Positions 1-7,510 of a stretch of DNA of 64,000 nucleotides are shown here, one piece after another. Each line of letters starts with the position of its first letter. Position 1 is the first letter of the stretch. The notes below the pieces were generated by a model. That model had not been told where the DNA came from, did no database searches, and saw only the letters and a list, made by a program, of their open reading frames with translations. The DNA comes from Kribbella catacumbae DSM 19601. Its GTDB lineage: Bacteria > Actinomycetota > Actinomycetes > Propionibacteriales > Kribbellaceae. Location of the stretch: positions 883 through 64,882 of the forward strand of contig NZ_AQUZ01000041.1 in NCBI RefSeq assembly GCF_000372465.1, in the 5' to 3' direction. The position numbers and the translations under genes are program-made.

Positions 1-447
1 GACGGTGAAGGCGTCGCCCGCGTGGAGCGGTTCGGGCCGGTCCTGGCCGCCCGGCTGGAAGAGTTGCTCGGGCACGGGCAGATCGTCATCAAGCCGGTGA
101 TCGACCTCAACGAAAACCGGATCAACGTCAATGCCTACGAGGTGCCGCGGGAGATGCGCGAACGCCTCAAGCTCACCTACCCGGTCGAGCAGTTTCCCTA
201 CGGAGCCGCCGAGACCACCGAGAGCACCGACCTCGACCACATCACGCCGTACGACTTCTCCGACACCGGGCCGCCCGGCCAGACCAGCATCGCGAACCTC
301 GCCCCGCTGCGGCGCTACAGCCACCGGGTGAAGACGCTTGGCGGGTGGGCGGTCGAGCGCCTCGACGACGGCGCCTTGGAATGGACCACTCGGCACGGCT
401 TCAAGTTCCGGGTCGACCACACCGGGACGCACGCGCTGGAACCCTAG
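1..447 (+). CDS. HNH endonuclease, DUF222/13E12 type, 3' part only
   Basis: The frame is open at the left edge, so only the last 148 residues are visible. They match the C-terminal half of the DUF222 plus HNH proteins that are abundant in actinobacteria. Visible marks are a PVIDL segment, then the nuclease core: DLDH near residue 78, a GQTSIANLAPL segment, and SHRVKTLGGW, which supplies the late His and the Gly-Gly-Trp typical of the family. The usual CxxHH spacing has become RRYSH, so the second Cys found in many relatives is absent. These proteins are multicopy and often called REP13E12-like; many may be remnants of mobile DNA. A transposase remnant follows directly, which fits a locus where mobile DNA collected. 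Nuclease activity is inferred from family only. Confidence 0.75.
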   Translation, partial: DGEGVARVERFGPVLAARLEELLGHGQIVIKPVIDLNENRINVNAYEVPREMRERLKLTYPVEQFPYGAAETTESTDLDHITPYDFSDTGPPGQTSIANLAPLRRYSHRVKTLGGWAVERLDDGALEWTTRHGFKFRVDHTGTHALEP

Positions 448-639
448 GGCGCAGGGATCCCCTGGCTTACTCGGGGGGGCGGGTTCGTCGGGTGTGTGCC
501 GGCGAGCAGCGGCAAGCGGTCGGTGTCCGGTGGTGTTCTCACGGGTAGCGGCAGGGCCATGCCGACCGCCGGGGTGGGTGCTGCCAGGGCGCCGCCGCTT
601 GCTGGACAGCATGCTGGACCTGGGTTCGCGAGGTATCGC

Positions 640-976
640 CTGGGTTCCCGGTCGGGGAGCAGCAAGACGCCGATGTGCGGACAGGTCCAGACACAGTTGC
701 GGGAACCGGTCGAGGGTACAAGGAGCGGTGCCACCCAACCGATGGGCCAGTCCGGTTGGGTCGGGGCTGGACAACGCAGTGATCGAGGCCTGGGACTCGA
801 CCGTGGAGTTGGAGCGCAGGGCTCGGGCAGTTCACTACCCAGGGTCCAGGATCCTGCCTGGCTGGCTGGACTGCCCAGAGCCGAAACAACAAACCCAACT
901 CTCCACAGTTTCAAGGGATTGCCGGTTGACCTTCGAGTTGGTTGAAGCTCAAGGATGGCGAGGTGCCAAGTACTGA
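640..976 (+). pseudogene. decayed IS3-type transposase, integrase-core C-terminal remnant
   Basis: The ~540-base gap between the HNH fragment and the next gene holds no intact gene but carries the end of a DDE transposase. In one frame (about 728-753) lies TQPMGQSG. After a one-base frame change (about 755-820) lies GSGLDNAVIEAWDSTVELE. Together they resemble the conserved stretch MGxxGSxLDNAxxESxxSTxxxEL around the catalytic Glu of IS3-family integrase cores. Further downstream TFEL (about 928-940), followed by a stop, resembles the family's terminal SPxxFEL motif. No start, no first two catalytic Asp and no terminal inverted repeats were found, so it is a relic. Exact limits are uncertain. 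Confidence 0.5.
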
Positions 977-988
977 GACAAACACCCC

Positions 989-1486
989 ATGACGGCCGCG
1001 CCGGCCAGTCCCGATCCGACTATGGAAGCCATCGGTCACGCCGTCATCGAAGGTCGAGCCGGTGACACCGCGTCCGCCCGTCGAGAGCTCCTAAGCCTGT
1101 GGGCCGGGATCGGTGTCACCGGCGACCCGCTGTACCGCTGCTCGCTCGCGCATTACCTAGCGGATCTCTACGAGGATCCCGCCCAGGCCCTCGTGTGGGA
1201 CATCCGGGCCCTGGACGCTGCCGATGCCGTGACCGAGCAGCGCGTCCAGGACCACCACACCGGCCTCCACATCGCCGGCTTCTACCCCTCACTGCACCTC
1301 AACCTTGCCGACAACTTCCGTCGGCTCGGGTCATTCGAAGCTGCCACCGAGCACATCGACGCGGCCAAGGCGCAGGCCTCCGACCTTCCGCAGGATCCCT
1401 ACGGTGACCTGATTCGCGGCGCCATCCAAGAAGTCGCCGAGGCCATCATCGAAAAGGACCGCACCCGGCGGGCGTCAGCACCCTAG
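989..1486 (+). CDS. TPR-like hypothetical protein
   Basis: A 165-residue acidic cytoplasmic protein with no signal peptide or membrane segment. It is built of helical pairs resembling tetratricopeptide repeats: SLAHYLADLYEDPAQALVWD around residues 51-70, and LHLNLADNFRRLGSFEAATE around 101-120 with the small-residue and aromatic spacing of TPRs. Small proteins of this kind are common in actinomycetes and usually annotated as TPR or hypothetical proteins; the partner is unknown. The stop codon overlaps the stop codon of the convergent deacetylase gene in a shared CTAG (1483-1486), so both genes end on the same four bases. No clear Shine-Dalgarno sequence precedes the ATG. Confidence 0.65.
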   Translation: MTAAPASPDPTMEAIGHAVIEGRAGDTASARRELLSLWAGIGVTGDPLYRCSLAHYLADLYEDPAQALVWDIRALDAADAVTEQRVQDHHTGLHIAGFYPSLHLNLADNFRRLGSFEAATEHIDAAKAQASDLPQDPYGDLIRGAIQEVAEAIIEKDRTRRASAP

Positions 1487-2181
1487 GTGCACCAGATCGG
1501 GTAGAAGGTGTAGCCGCGGGCCTTGAGGGTTCTCAGGATGGTGGGCAGCGCCGCGACGGTCTGGCTGCGATTGCCGCCGCCATCATGCATCAGGACCACC
1601 GAGCCACTGCGCACGCTCGCGAGAACTCGCCGGACGATCACCGACGTACCGGGGCGTGACCAGTCCCGCGGATCGACGGACCAGAGTTTGACCTTCTTGC
1701 CAAGGGCCGCTGCCCGCCGGGAGACGACGCTGTTCGTTGCGCCGTACGGCGGTCTGAGGCAGCGTGGGGTGTAGCCGGTCTGCGCTCGGAGGGTCCGGTC
1801 CGTCGACTGGACCTGGGACTTGAAGGTCGCCCAGCTCACCTTCCGGAGGTCCGGGTGCGACCAGGTGTGGTTCTGCACGCTATGGCCGTACAGATCGGCC
1901 CGCCGGGTCAGATACGGATAGCGCGCCGCGTTCCGGCCGAGCTCGAAAAAGGTTGCCCTGACTCCGTACTTCCGGAGGATGGCAAGGACCTGCGCCGTGT
2001 ACTGCGGATGCGGCCCGTCGTCGAAGGTAAGATAGACGTACTTCGACGCGGTCGCGGCCTGGGGCGCCATCGTGGCGGTGTGCACGGCTTGTTGGTCGGG
2101 CTTGGCCGCCGCCGAGAGGCCGGCCGCCAGCACCAGACTGAGACCGACGATGGTGATTCGAACCTGCCAACGAGGAATCAT
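1483..2181 (-). CDS. secreted polysaccharide deacetylase (NodB domain)
   Basis: A 232-residue carbohydrate esterase family 4 protein. Residues 1-26 form a signal peptide ending near AAA, and the NodB domain spans about 48-225. The metal and catalytic motifs are in order: TFDDGP at 52-57 (base and metal Asp), NHTWSH at 104-109 (metal His pair), RPPYG at 142-146, and LMHDGG at 197-202 (catalytic His). Family members remove N- or O-acetyl groups from peptidoglycan, chitin or xylan; the substrate cannot be told from sequence. It probably acts outside the membrane on cell-wall or environmental glycans. It ends tail-to-tail with the TPR-like gene, sharing the stop region. Confidence 0.9.
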   Translation of the reverse strand: MIPRWQVRITIVGLSLVLAAGLSAAAKPDQQAVHTATMAPQAATASKYVYLTFDDGPHPQYTAQVLAILRKYGVRATFFELGRNAARYPYLTRRADLYGHSVQNHTWSHPDLRKVSWATFKSQVQSTDRTLRAQTGYTPRCLRPPYGATNSVVSRRAAALGKKVKLWSVDPRDWSRPGTSVIVRRVLASVRSGSVVLMHDGGGNRSQTVAALPTILRTLKARGYTFYPIWCT

Positions 2182-2262
2182 TGGAGCCCCCAGACACCGA
2201 TGACGAAGGAGACCTCAGGAAAGCGGGGTCATCTCCACCATCGGCGCCCAGGACTCAAATAG

Positions 2263-3006
2263 CTAGAGCACCTGCGACAAGAACTGCTGCAACCGCGGTG
2301 ACTCCGCCGCGGTGAAGAGCTTTTCCGGTACGCCGGACTCGACCACGACACCGTGATCCATGAACGCGACCTGGTCAGCGACCTGGCGGGCGAAGCCCAT
2401 CTCGTGGGTGACGACGATCATCGTCATACCCGCCGAGGCGAGGTCGGCCATCAGGCCCAGAACGCCCTTCACCAGTTCGGGGTCGAGCGCCGAGGTGGCC
2501 TCGTCGAACAGCATCACCTCGGGCTCCATCGCCAGGGCCCGGGCGATCGCGACTCGTTGCTGCTGGCCACCAGAAAGGTTGCCGGGTCGCGCCGATTCCT
2601 TCTCCTTGAGGCCGACCAGTTCGAGCTGGATCCGGGCCGCCTCGACCGCGCCGTCCGGGGTCAGCTTCTTGATCTTGCGCAAGGGCAGGGTGATGTTCTC
2701 CAGTACCGTCTTGTGCGGGAACAGGTTGAAGTGCTGGAACACCATCCCGATCCGGCGCCGCAGCTCGTCCGGGTTGCTCCGCAGTACCGACTCGCCGCCG
2801 AGCTTGATGTCGCCCGCGGACGGTTCGAGCAGCCGGTTGGTGGCCCGCAGCAACGTCGACTTGCCGGACCCCGACGGCCCGATCACACAAGCCGTCTTGC
2901 CCGCCGGTACTGCGAGGTCGACACCGCGCAGCACCTTGTTGTTGCCGAAGGCAAGTTCGATCCCGGTGAGCTCCAGGCTGGCGGCGGACTCAACGATGGT
3001 CGGCAT
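2263..3006 (-). CDS. polar amino-acid ABC transporter, ATP-binding protein
   Basis: A 247-residue ATPase of the GlnQ/HisP class. Walker A GPSGSGKST is at 43-51, the Q-loop Gln at 91, signature LSGGQ at 144-148, and Walker B VMLFDE at 164-169 followed by the D-loop SALD. The chosen ATG at 3006 has a GAGGAG Shine-Dalgarno sequence and overlaps the end of the upstream permease gene by 17 bases; an in-frame ATG 42 bases earlier adds only unconserved residues. It is the last gene of the operon binding protein, permease, ATPase. The EATSALD and FQHFNLFP segments are typical of amino-acid importers rather than sugar or drug transporters. Confidence 0.93.
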   Translation of the reverse strand: MPTIVESAASLELTGIELAFGNNKVLRGVDLAVPAGKTACVIGPSGSGKSTLLRATNRLLEPSAGDIKLGGESVLRSNPDELRRRIGMVFQHFNLFPHKTVLENITLPLRKIKKLTPDGAVEAARIQLELVGLKEKESARPGNLSGGQQQRVAIARALAMEPEVMLFDEATSALDPELVKGVLGLMADLASAGMTMIVVTHEMGFARQVADQVAFMDHGVVVESGVPEKLFTAAESPRLQQFLSQVL

Positions 3007-3739
3007 GGGTGAGCTCCTCGACCTCGAGATCGGCGGGACGGCCTTCACGCAGCCGCTTGTCGAAGTAGTTGACCAGGTGGGTCAACGGAACGGTGATGAT
3101 CAGGTAGAAGATGCCGGCCAGCAGCAACGGCGACAGGTTGCCGTTGGTCGCCGCGGCGTCTTGCCCGATCCGGAACAACTCCCGCTGACTGGCCAGCAGG
3201 CCGAGGAAGTAGACCAGGCTCGACTCCTTGACCAAGGCAATGAACTGGTTCACCAGCGCCGGCAGCACCCGGCGTACACCCTGCGGGATGACGACCAGCC
3301 GCATCCCGGCGGTGTAGCTGAAGCCGAGCGCGCGCGACGCCTCCAACTGGCCCTTCTCCACGCTCTGGATGCCGGACCGGAAGATCTCGCCGATGTACGC
3401 CGCCGCGATCAGCGACAGCGCGAGAATGCCCAGCGGGTAGGGATTCGGGCCCCACCAGTGCCGCGTGATCGGCGACAGCCCCTGGCCGATCAGCAGGATG
3501 GTCAGGATCGCCGGCAGGCCGCGGAAGATGTCGGTGTAGACCTTCGCCGGCCACCGCAGCCACCGTCGGCGGGACAGCCCCATGACCGCCACGATCATGC
3601 CGAGCATGGTGCCCAGCACGACCGAGGCGGCCGCGAGGATGAGGGTGTTGACCAGTCCCACCTTCAGCATCTCGGGCAGGACTGCCTTCATCGACTCCCA
3701 GTCGAGGAAGGTGTCGTTCAGGGTGGACCAGATGTCCAT
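2990..3739 (-). CDS. polar amino-acid ABC transporter, permease
   Basis: A 249-residue inner-membrane permease of the HisMQ family with about five hydrophobic helices. The first segment (residues ~18-48) carries the family's conserved small-residue run. The cytoplasmic EAA loop, EASRALGFSYTAGMRLVVIP, is at about 132-151 and contacts the ATPase. Only one permease gene is present, so the pore is probably a homodimer. The gene starts two bases after the binding-protein stop, and its 3' end overlaps the ATPase start, indicating a coupled operon. Substrate is predicted as a polar amino acid from family membership only. Confidence 0.92.
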   Translation of the reverse strand: MDIWSTLNDTFLDWESMKAVLPEMLKVGLVNTLILAAASVVLGTMLGMIVAVMGLSRRRWLRWPAKVYTDIFRGLPAILTILLIGQGLSPITRHWWGPNPYPLGILALSLIAAAYIGEIFRSGIQSVEKGQLEASRALGFSYTAGMRLVVIPQGVRRVLPALVNQFIALVKESSLVYFLGLLASQRELFRIGQDAAATNGNLSPLLLAGIFYLIITVPLTHLVNYFDKRLREGRPADLEVEELTHADHR

Positions 3740-3740
3740 C

Positions 3741-4607
3741 TCAGCCGGCTGCGGGGGTGGACGACGGCGCGGTGAACTTCACCGAGCCGCTTCCCGGCTT
3801 GAAGTTCACCGGTACCGCACGTCCCGGGTAGTACTGCTCGACCAGCTTCGTCCAGGTGCCGTCGGCAATCACCTCGTCGAGCGCTTTGTTGACGGCGTCG
3901 CGCAGCTTGTCGTTGCTCTTGGCCACGGCGAAGGCCATCGGGGCGTCGCTGAGCTCCTTGGCGGCCAGGATGACGGTGCCGCCGCCTTGTTCCTTGGCCA
4001 TCTTCTCGCCGATCTCGGCGGGGGAGACCCAGGCGTCGGCGGTACCGGCCTTGAGCTGGCCGAGCGCGGCGTTGTAGTTCGGCACCCGGACCGGGTTCAG
4101 GTCCTTCTGGCTCGCGTAGTCGTCCTGAACGGTGCCCTGGACAACCACTACCCGCTTGCCGCCGAGCTGGTCGAAGCTCTTGATGCCCGACGTCTTGGTG
4201 GTGTTCAGGCCGAGGTAGCCGAAGTCATAGCCATTGCTGAAGGCAACCGTCTTCTTGCGCGCCTCGGTGACCGTGATGGACGAGCTGCCGAGATCGTACT
4301 GGCCGCCGTTGACCTGGGAGAGCAGGGCGGAGAAGTCGGTGCCGACGAACTCGGGCTTCAGGTTCAGCTTCGCGGCGACCGCGGTGATCAGGTCGTTGTC
4401 GAAGCCGGTGAACTTGCCGTCCTTCACATACACGTTCGGCGGCGCGTCGGTGAGCGTGCCGATCCGCAGCGTGCCCGCCTGGAGCAGGCCGAGATCGGGG
4501 CCTGAGGCATCGGATTTGTCGTCACTGCCACAAGCTGCCAGCGCGGCAGCCAGGGTGACGGCCGTACCAATGGCAGCGAGGCGGCGGAAGGCGCTGATGG
4601 CGCGCAC
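3741..4607 (-). CDS. amino-acid ABC transporter substrate-binding lipoprotein
   Basis: A 288-residue extracellular solute-binding protein, family 3. The start chosen is the GTG at 4607, which has AAGGAG six bases upstream and places the lipoprotein signal right at the N-terminus; an upstream in-frame ATG at 4655 would add 16 polar residues before the signal. The lipobox LAAC puts the lipidated Cys at residue 26. The mature part shows family 3 marks: DNDLITAVAAKLNLKPEF, SSSITVTEARKKTVAFS and GTVQDDYA. It should be anchored outside the membrane and deliver a polar amino acid to the permease encoded downstream. It is the first gene of a three-gene operon. Confidence 0.93.
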   Translation of the reverse strand: MRAISAFRRLAAIGTAVTLAAALAACGSDDKSDASGPDLGLLQAGTLRIGTLTDAPPNVYVKDGKFTGFDNDLITAVAAKLNLKPEFVGTDFSALLSQVNGGQYDLGSSSITVTEARKKTVAFSNGYDFGYLGLNTTKTSGIKSFDQLGGKRVVVVQGTVQDDYASQKDLNPVRVPNYNAALGQLKAGTADAWVSPAEIGEKMAKEQGGGTVILAAKELSDAPMAFAVAKSNDKLRDAVNKALDEVIADGTWTKLVEQYYPGRAVPVNFKPGSGSVKFTAPSSTPAAG

Positions 4608-4748
4608 GGGTGTCTCCTTAGAACAAGCGATTCGGGAACGATGGGGTTGGCCCACCGAACGACGCTAACGCCGCGGACAGGCAGCGAATTCCGTCGTGAC
4701 ACCGGATGAGACGGGTCCGGAATGTCTACTCACTCCGTGATATATGAG

Positions 4749-5312
4749 TCAGTGATGACGCTCGTAGTGTGCCACGGCGTCATCGGTCCGCCCCGCACCG
4801 TAGGCGAGCAGCAGTTCGGCGAGTCCGGGGGACTGGGCAACGATCTGGTCCGCGGCCCGCTGGATCTCGTCGGCCGATGCCACCGAGCGGAACAGATCCT
4901 GGATCTCCCGTACTACGGTGCGCGCGTCCGGGCGCGGGTTGTTTGCCGCAGGCATCGAATTTGCCGGGGCGTCGGCCGGTGTGTGTCCAGCCGGTGCTGA
5001 TCTGGTGAAGGCGCCGGTGCTGCTCCGGATGCCGGCCAGCTCGACCGCGATCTGTGGTTCCTCGAGCCCCTCCTCGGTGACGCGGGTCACGAGCAGGTCG
5101 AGCGAGTGCAGCCGCGACACCACCGCGGGGTTGCCGATCTTGACCCGTTGCCCGCTCATCAGCTGCGACAGCATGGGGGCGGACAGGCCGATCGCCTCGG
5201 CGAGCCGGGCCTGGGTCAGGCCGAGGGTGCCGCCGATCCGGCGCATCAGGTCGCCCAGGGGCTCGCCGTACAGCTCGGTCTGCTGCCGTAGGTTGTGCTC
5301 GGTCTGATCCAC
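4749..5312 (-). CDS. XRE-family helix-turn-helix regulator
   Basis: A 187-residue DNA-binding protein. Residues ~18-70 form an XRE-type helix-turn-helix with LTQARLAEAIGLSAPMLSQL as the two recognition helices. The rest is a variable linker (~90-130) and a helical C-terminal part with no known domain. The GTG at 5312 is preferred because upstream residues in this frame come from operator DNA and do not look like protein. The gene diverges from the VWA gene at 5418; the shared 105-base interval contains a perfect 14-bp inverted repeat and a related 6-bp palindrome, good candidates for its own binding sites. It probably controls the VWA gene and itself. Confidence 0.85.
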   Translation of the reverse strand: MDQTEHNLRQQTELYGEPLGDLMRRIGGTLGLTQARLAEAIGLSAPMLSQLMSGQRVKIGNPAVVSRLHSLDLLVTRVTEEGLEEPQIAVELAGIRSSTGAFTRSAPAGHTPADAPANSMPAANNPRPDARTVVREIQDLFRSVASADEIQRAADQIVAQSPGLAELLLAYGAGRTDDAVAHYERHH

Positions 5313-5320
5313 GGGTCCAT

Positions 5321-5336
5321 CTTCGCACTTGCGAAG
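5321..5336. promoter_or_regulatory. minor palindrome in XRE leader, CTTCGC-ACTT-GCGAAG
   Basis: A 6-bp perfect inverted repeat with a 4-base spacer lies 9 bases in front of the regulator's GTG. Its TTCGC...GCGAA halves resemble the arms of the larger operator at 5364-5401 (TTCGC...GCAA and TTGC...GCGAA), suggesting a second binding site for the same protein and autoregulation. Function is inferred. Confidence 0.45.
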
Positions 5337-5358
5337 ACGGTAGGCCAGTCGAACGCGC

Positions 5359-5401
5359 TTGACATTCGCTATCGCAAACTGCAAACATTGCGATAGCGAA
5401 T
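5359..5401 (+). promoter_or_regulatory. VWA-gene promoter overlapped by a perfect 14-bp inverted-repeat operator
   Basis: TTGACA at 5359-5364 is a consensus -35 box; a weak -10 box (AAACAT) follows at 5383-5388 with an 18-base spacer. The arms ATTCGCTATCGCAA (5364-5377) and TTGCGATAGCGAAT (5388-5401) are perfect inverted copies separated by 10 bases and straddle the -10 region. A protein bound here would block the promoter, so repression by the divergent XRE protein is the simplest reading. Each arm is itself nearly palindromic, so two dimers may bind. Confidence 0.7.
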
Positions 5402-5417
5402 CGATCTGGAGGAAAAG

Positions 5418-7445
5418 ATGATGCGAACGCAGGGATACCGCCGCCCCGCGGCCCTCGCGCTGATCGCCGCCGTGCTACTGGCGTGTCTGTCGATCGGTAC
5501 TGCGCAGGCAGACCCCGAGCCGGGTGACACCGGCAAGCTCGTTCTCGTGCTCGACTCGTCGGGCTCGATGAAGGAGCCGGCCGGTGACGGCAAGACGAAG
5601 ATCGTCGCGGCCCGGACGGCGCTCACCCAGGTGGTGGGCAAGCTCCCCGAGAACGCGCAGGTCGGTCTGCGGGTCTACGGCGCCACGGTCTTCAAGCGCA
5701 GCCAGCCCGGCGCCTGCACGGACACCCAGCTGACCGTGCCGATCGGCACTGGCAACCGGCCGCAACTGCTCGCCGCGATCTCGACGTACAAGCCCTTCGG
5801 CGAGACGCCGATCGGGTACTCGCTGCAGCAGGCCGCGAAGGATCTCGGGCCGAGCGGGCAACGCACGATCGTGCTCGTGTCGGACGGTGAGGCGACCTGT
5901 GCGCCGGAGCCGTGCGCGGTGGCGAAGGAGATCGCCAAGCAGGGCATCGATCTGAAGATCGACGTCGTCGGGTTCCGGGTCGGGGCGAAGGCGCGCAGCC
6001 AGCTCCAGTGCGTCGCCCGCGAAGGCCGCGGCGACTACTACGACGCCGACTCCACGATCGACCTCGAAGCCGGGCTGGATCGGTTGTCCACCCGGGCCTT
6101 CCGGCCGTTCCGCATCTCCGGTACGCCAGTCCAGGGCGCTCCGCAGCAGGAGGGCGCGCCGGTGCTTGCGCCGGGCCACTACTCGGACTCGTTCACCGGA
6201 TCGCCGACGGCGAAGTACTACGTGATCAAGCGGACCATCCCTGGCTCGACGCTGCGAGCCGGCATCAGCTTCCGGCGGCCGGCCGGTGGCGACCTGGTCA
6301 TCCAGTCCGAGGTCAAGTTGAACACCACCGAAGGGGACAACTGCGGGTGGAGCTATCCGCGGGCCTTCGAGGGTGACCAGGGCCTGGCGACCGGTACCGC
6401 GTCGAGCTGGTCGGACTGGCAGAAGGAGTGCTCCGAGTCCGCGCAGATGGTCCTCACGGTGTCCGCGGGCAAAGACTTCCGTCAGCTCAAAGGTGTTCCC
6501 TATGAGCTGAGGATCAACGAGGAACCGCCGGTCGCCTCGACCACGAGCCTGCCTGCGAAAGCCGGCGACCCTGTCTGGGTGTCGATGCCCGGCACCACGC
6601 CGCGCGAGGTCACTCCCGGCTCCAGCTTCCCCGACGCTCCGTTGCTGGCGGCGGGCAGCTACAAGACCACCTTGATGCCGGGCGAGCTGCAGCTGTACCG
6701 GGTCAAGGCGGACTGGGGGCAGCGAATCCAGGCGCAGGTCACCGTGGCGCAGCTAGGTGGGGCGCTGGCGGAGGCGAGCGGGACGGTCCGCTATCTCGAC
6801 ACCGCACTGATCTCGCCGATCGGTGAGGACGTGTACGCGGTGTTCGCGAAGAAGATGCCCGGCTCCGGAGGCAAACGTGGAGTGCTGACCAAGCAGGGCA
6901 TCGTGCATGGCGTCACGATGAAGGAGATCCGCTACCTGAACCGCGACGGCGCCAACAACCAGGACACCGGGACGTCGACGCCGGGCGAGTACTACCTCGC
7001 GGTCTCGCTGAGCAGGAGGGCGGAGGACAAGGCATTCGCTGTTCCGATGACGGTGACCATCGGCATGCAGGGCACCGCGGGGACGGGCAAGCCGGAGTAC
7101 GTGGACGGGGCGACGCCGGTGTCGGGTGACACCGTGACACCGACACCGAGCCCGACCCCATCCGCCGAGCCGTCGCAGCCGACCGATGAGAAGACCGAGG
7201 CCGGGGGGCCGGTCGAGGACAACGGCAGCTCGTCCACCGGCGATGGGGCGCCGGTCGGGCTGATCGCCGGTCTGGGTGGTGGCGCTCTCCTCCTGGTGCT
7301 GGTGGGTGCCTGGTCCATCGTCCGGCTCCGTAGGCAGCCGGTTGCCGCCCACTCGCAGCAATCACCTCCGCAGTACCCGCAGCAGCAGTACCCACCGCAG
7401 CAGTACCCGCCGCAGGCGCCCAACCAGGGTCCGCCCGGTCGCTGA
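5418..7445 (+). CDS. secreted, membrane-anchored von Willebrand factor A protein
   Basis: A 675-residue protein with a strong Shine-Dalgarno GGAGGA. A signal peptide covers residues 1-31 (cleavage after AQA). A VWA domain (~38-215) has an intact metal-ion site, DSSGS at 46-50, and a later TPIGYS segment with the second metal Thr. A long beta-rich extracellular part follows (~230-560), then a Thr/Pro-rich stalk (~570-605), one membrane helix (VGLIAGLGGGALLLVLVGAW), and a short cytoplasmic tail rich in Gln, Pro and Tyr with repeated QQYPP units. Metal-dependent binding of a protein ligand outside the cell is inferred from the VWA site. It is transcribed away from the XRE regulator and is followed by a terminator and a receptor-like kinase gene. 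Confidence 0.88.
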   Translation: MMRTQGYRRPAALALIAAVLLACLSIGTAQADPEPGDTGKLVLVLDSSGSMKEPAGDGKTKIVAARTALTQVVGKLPENAQVGLRVYGATVFKRSQPGACTDTQLTVPIGTGNRPQLLAAISTYKPFGETPIGYSLQQAAKDLGPSGQRTIVLVSDGEATCAPEPCAVAKEIAKQGIDLKIDVVGFRVGAKARSQLQCVAREGRGDYYDADSTIDLEAGLDRLSTRAFRPFRISGTPVQGAPQQEGAPVLAPGHYSDSFTGSPTAKYYVIKRTIPGSTLRAGISFRRPAGGDLVIQSEVKLNTTEGDNCGWSYPRAFEGDQGLATGTASSWSDWQKECSESAQMVLTVSAGKDFRQLKGVPYELRINEEPPVASTTSLPAKAGDPVWVSMPGTTPREVTPGSSFPDAPLLAAGSYKTTLMPGELQLYRVKADWGQRIQAQVTVAQLGGALAEASGTVRYLDTALISPIGEDVYAVFAKKMPGSGGKRGVLTKQGIVHGVTMKEIRYLNRDGANNQDTGTSTPGEYYLAVSLSRRAEDKAFAVPMTVTIGMQGTAGTGKPEYVDGATPVSGDTVTPTPSPTPSAEPSQPTDEKTEAGGPVEDNGSSSTGDGAPVGLIAGLGGGALLLVLVGAWSIVRLRRQPVAAHSQQSPPQYPQQQYPPQQYPPQAPNQGPPGR

Positions 7446-7455
7446 CCAACTCCCC

Positions 7456-7490
7456 GCGCGCCCGGCTGCCCCTCCCGCAGCCGGGCGCGC
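7456..7490 (+). terminator. GC-rich hairpin after the VWA gene
   Basis: Perfect 14-bp inverted repeat GCGCGCCCGGCTGC / GCAGCCGGGCGCGC with a 7-base loop, starting 11 bases after the VWA stop. No T-tract follows, as is common for actinobacterial terminators. It separates the VWA gene from the kinase gene, so the kinase may have its own promoter or depend on read-through. Confidence 0.75.
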
Positions 7491-7510
7491 TCTGCGGTAG
7501 CTTCTAGCCG

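Noticed and set aside
448..985. Overlapping open frames of 119-212 codons in the left gap
   Set aside because: Only the transposase-like fragments have support; the rest has no motif and frames conflict.
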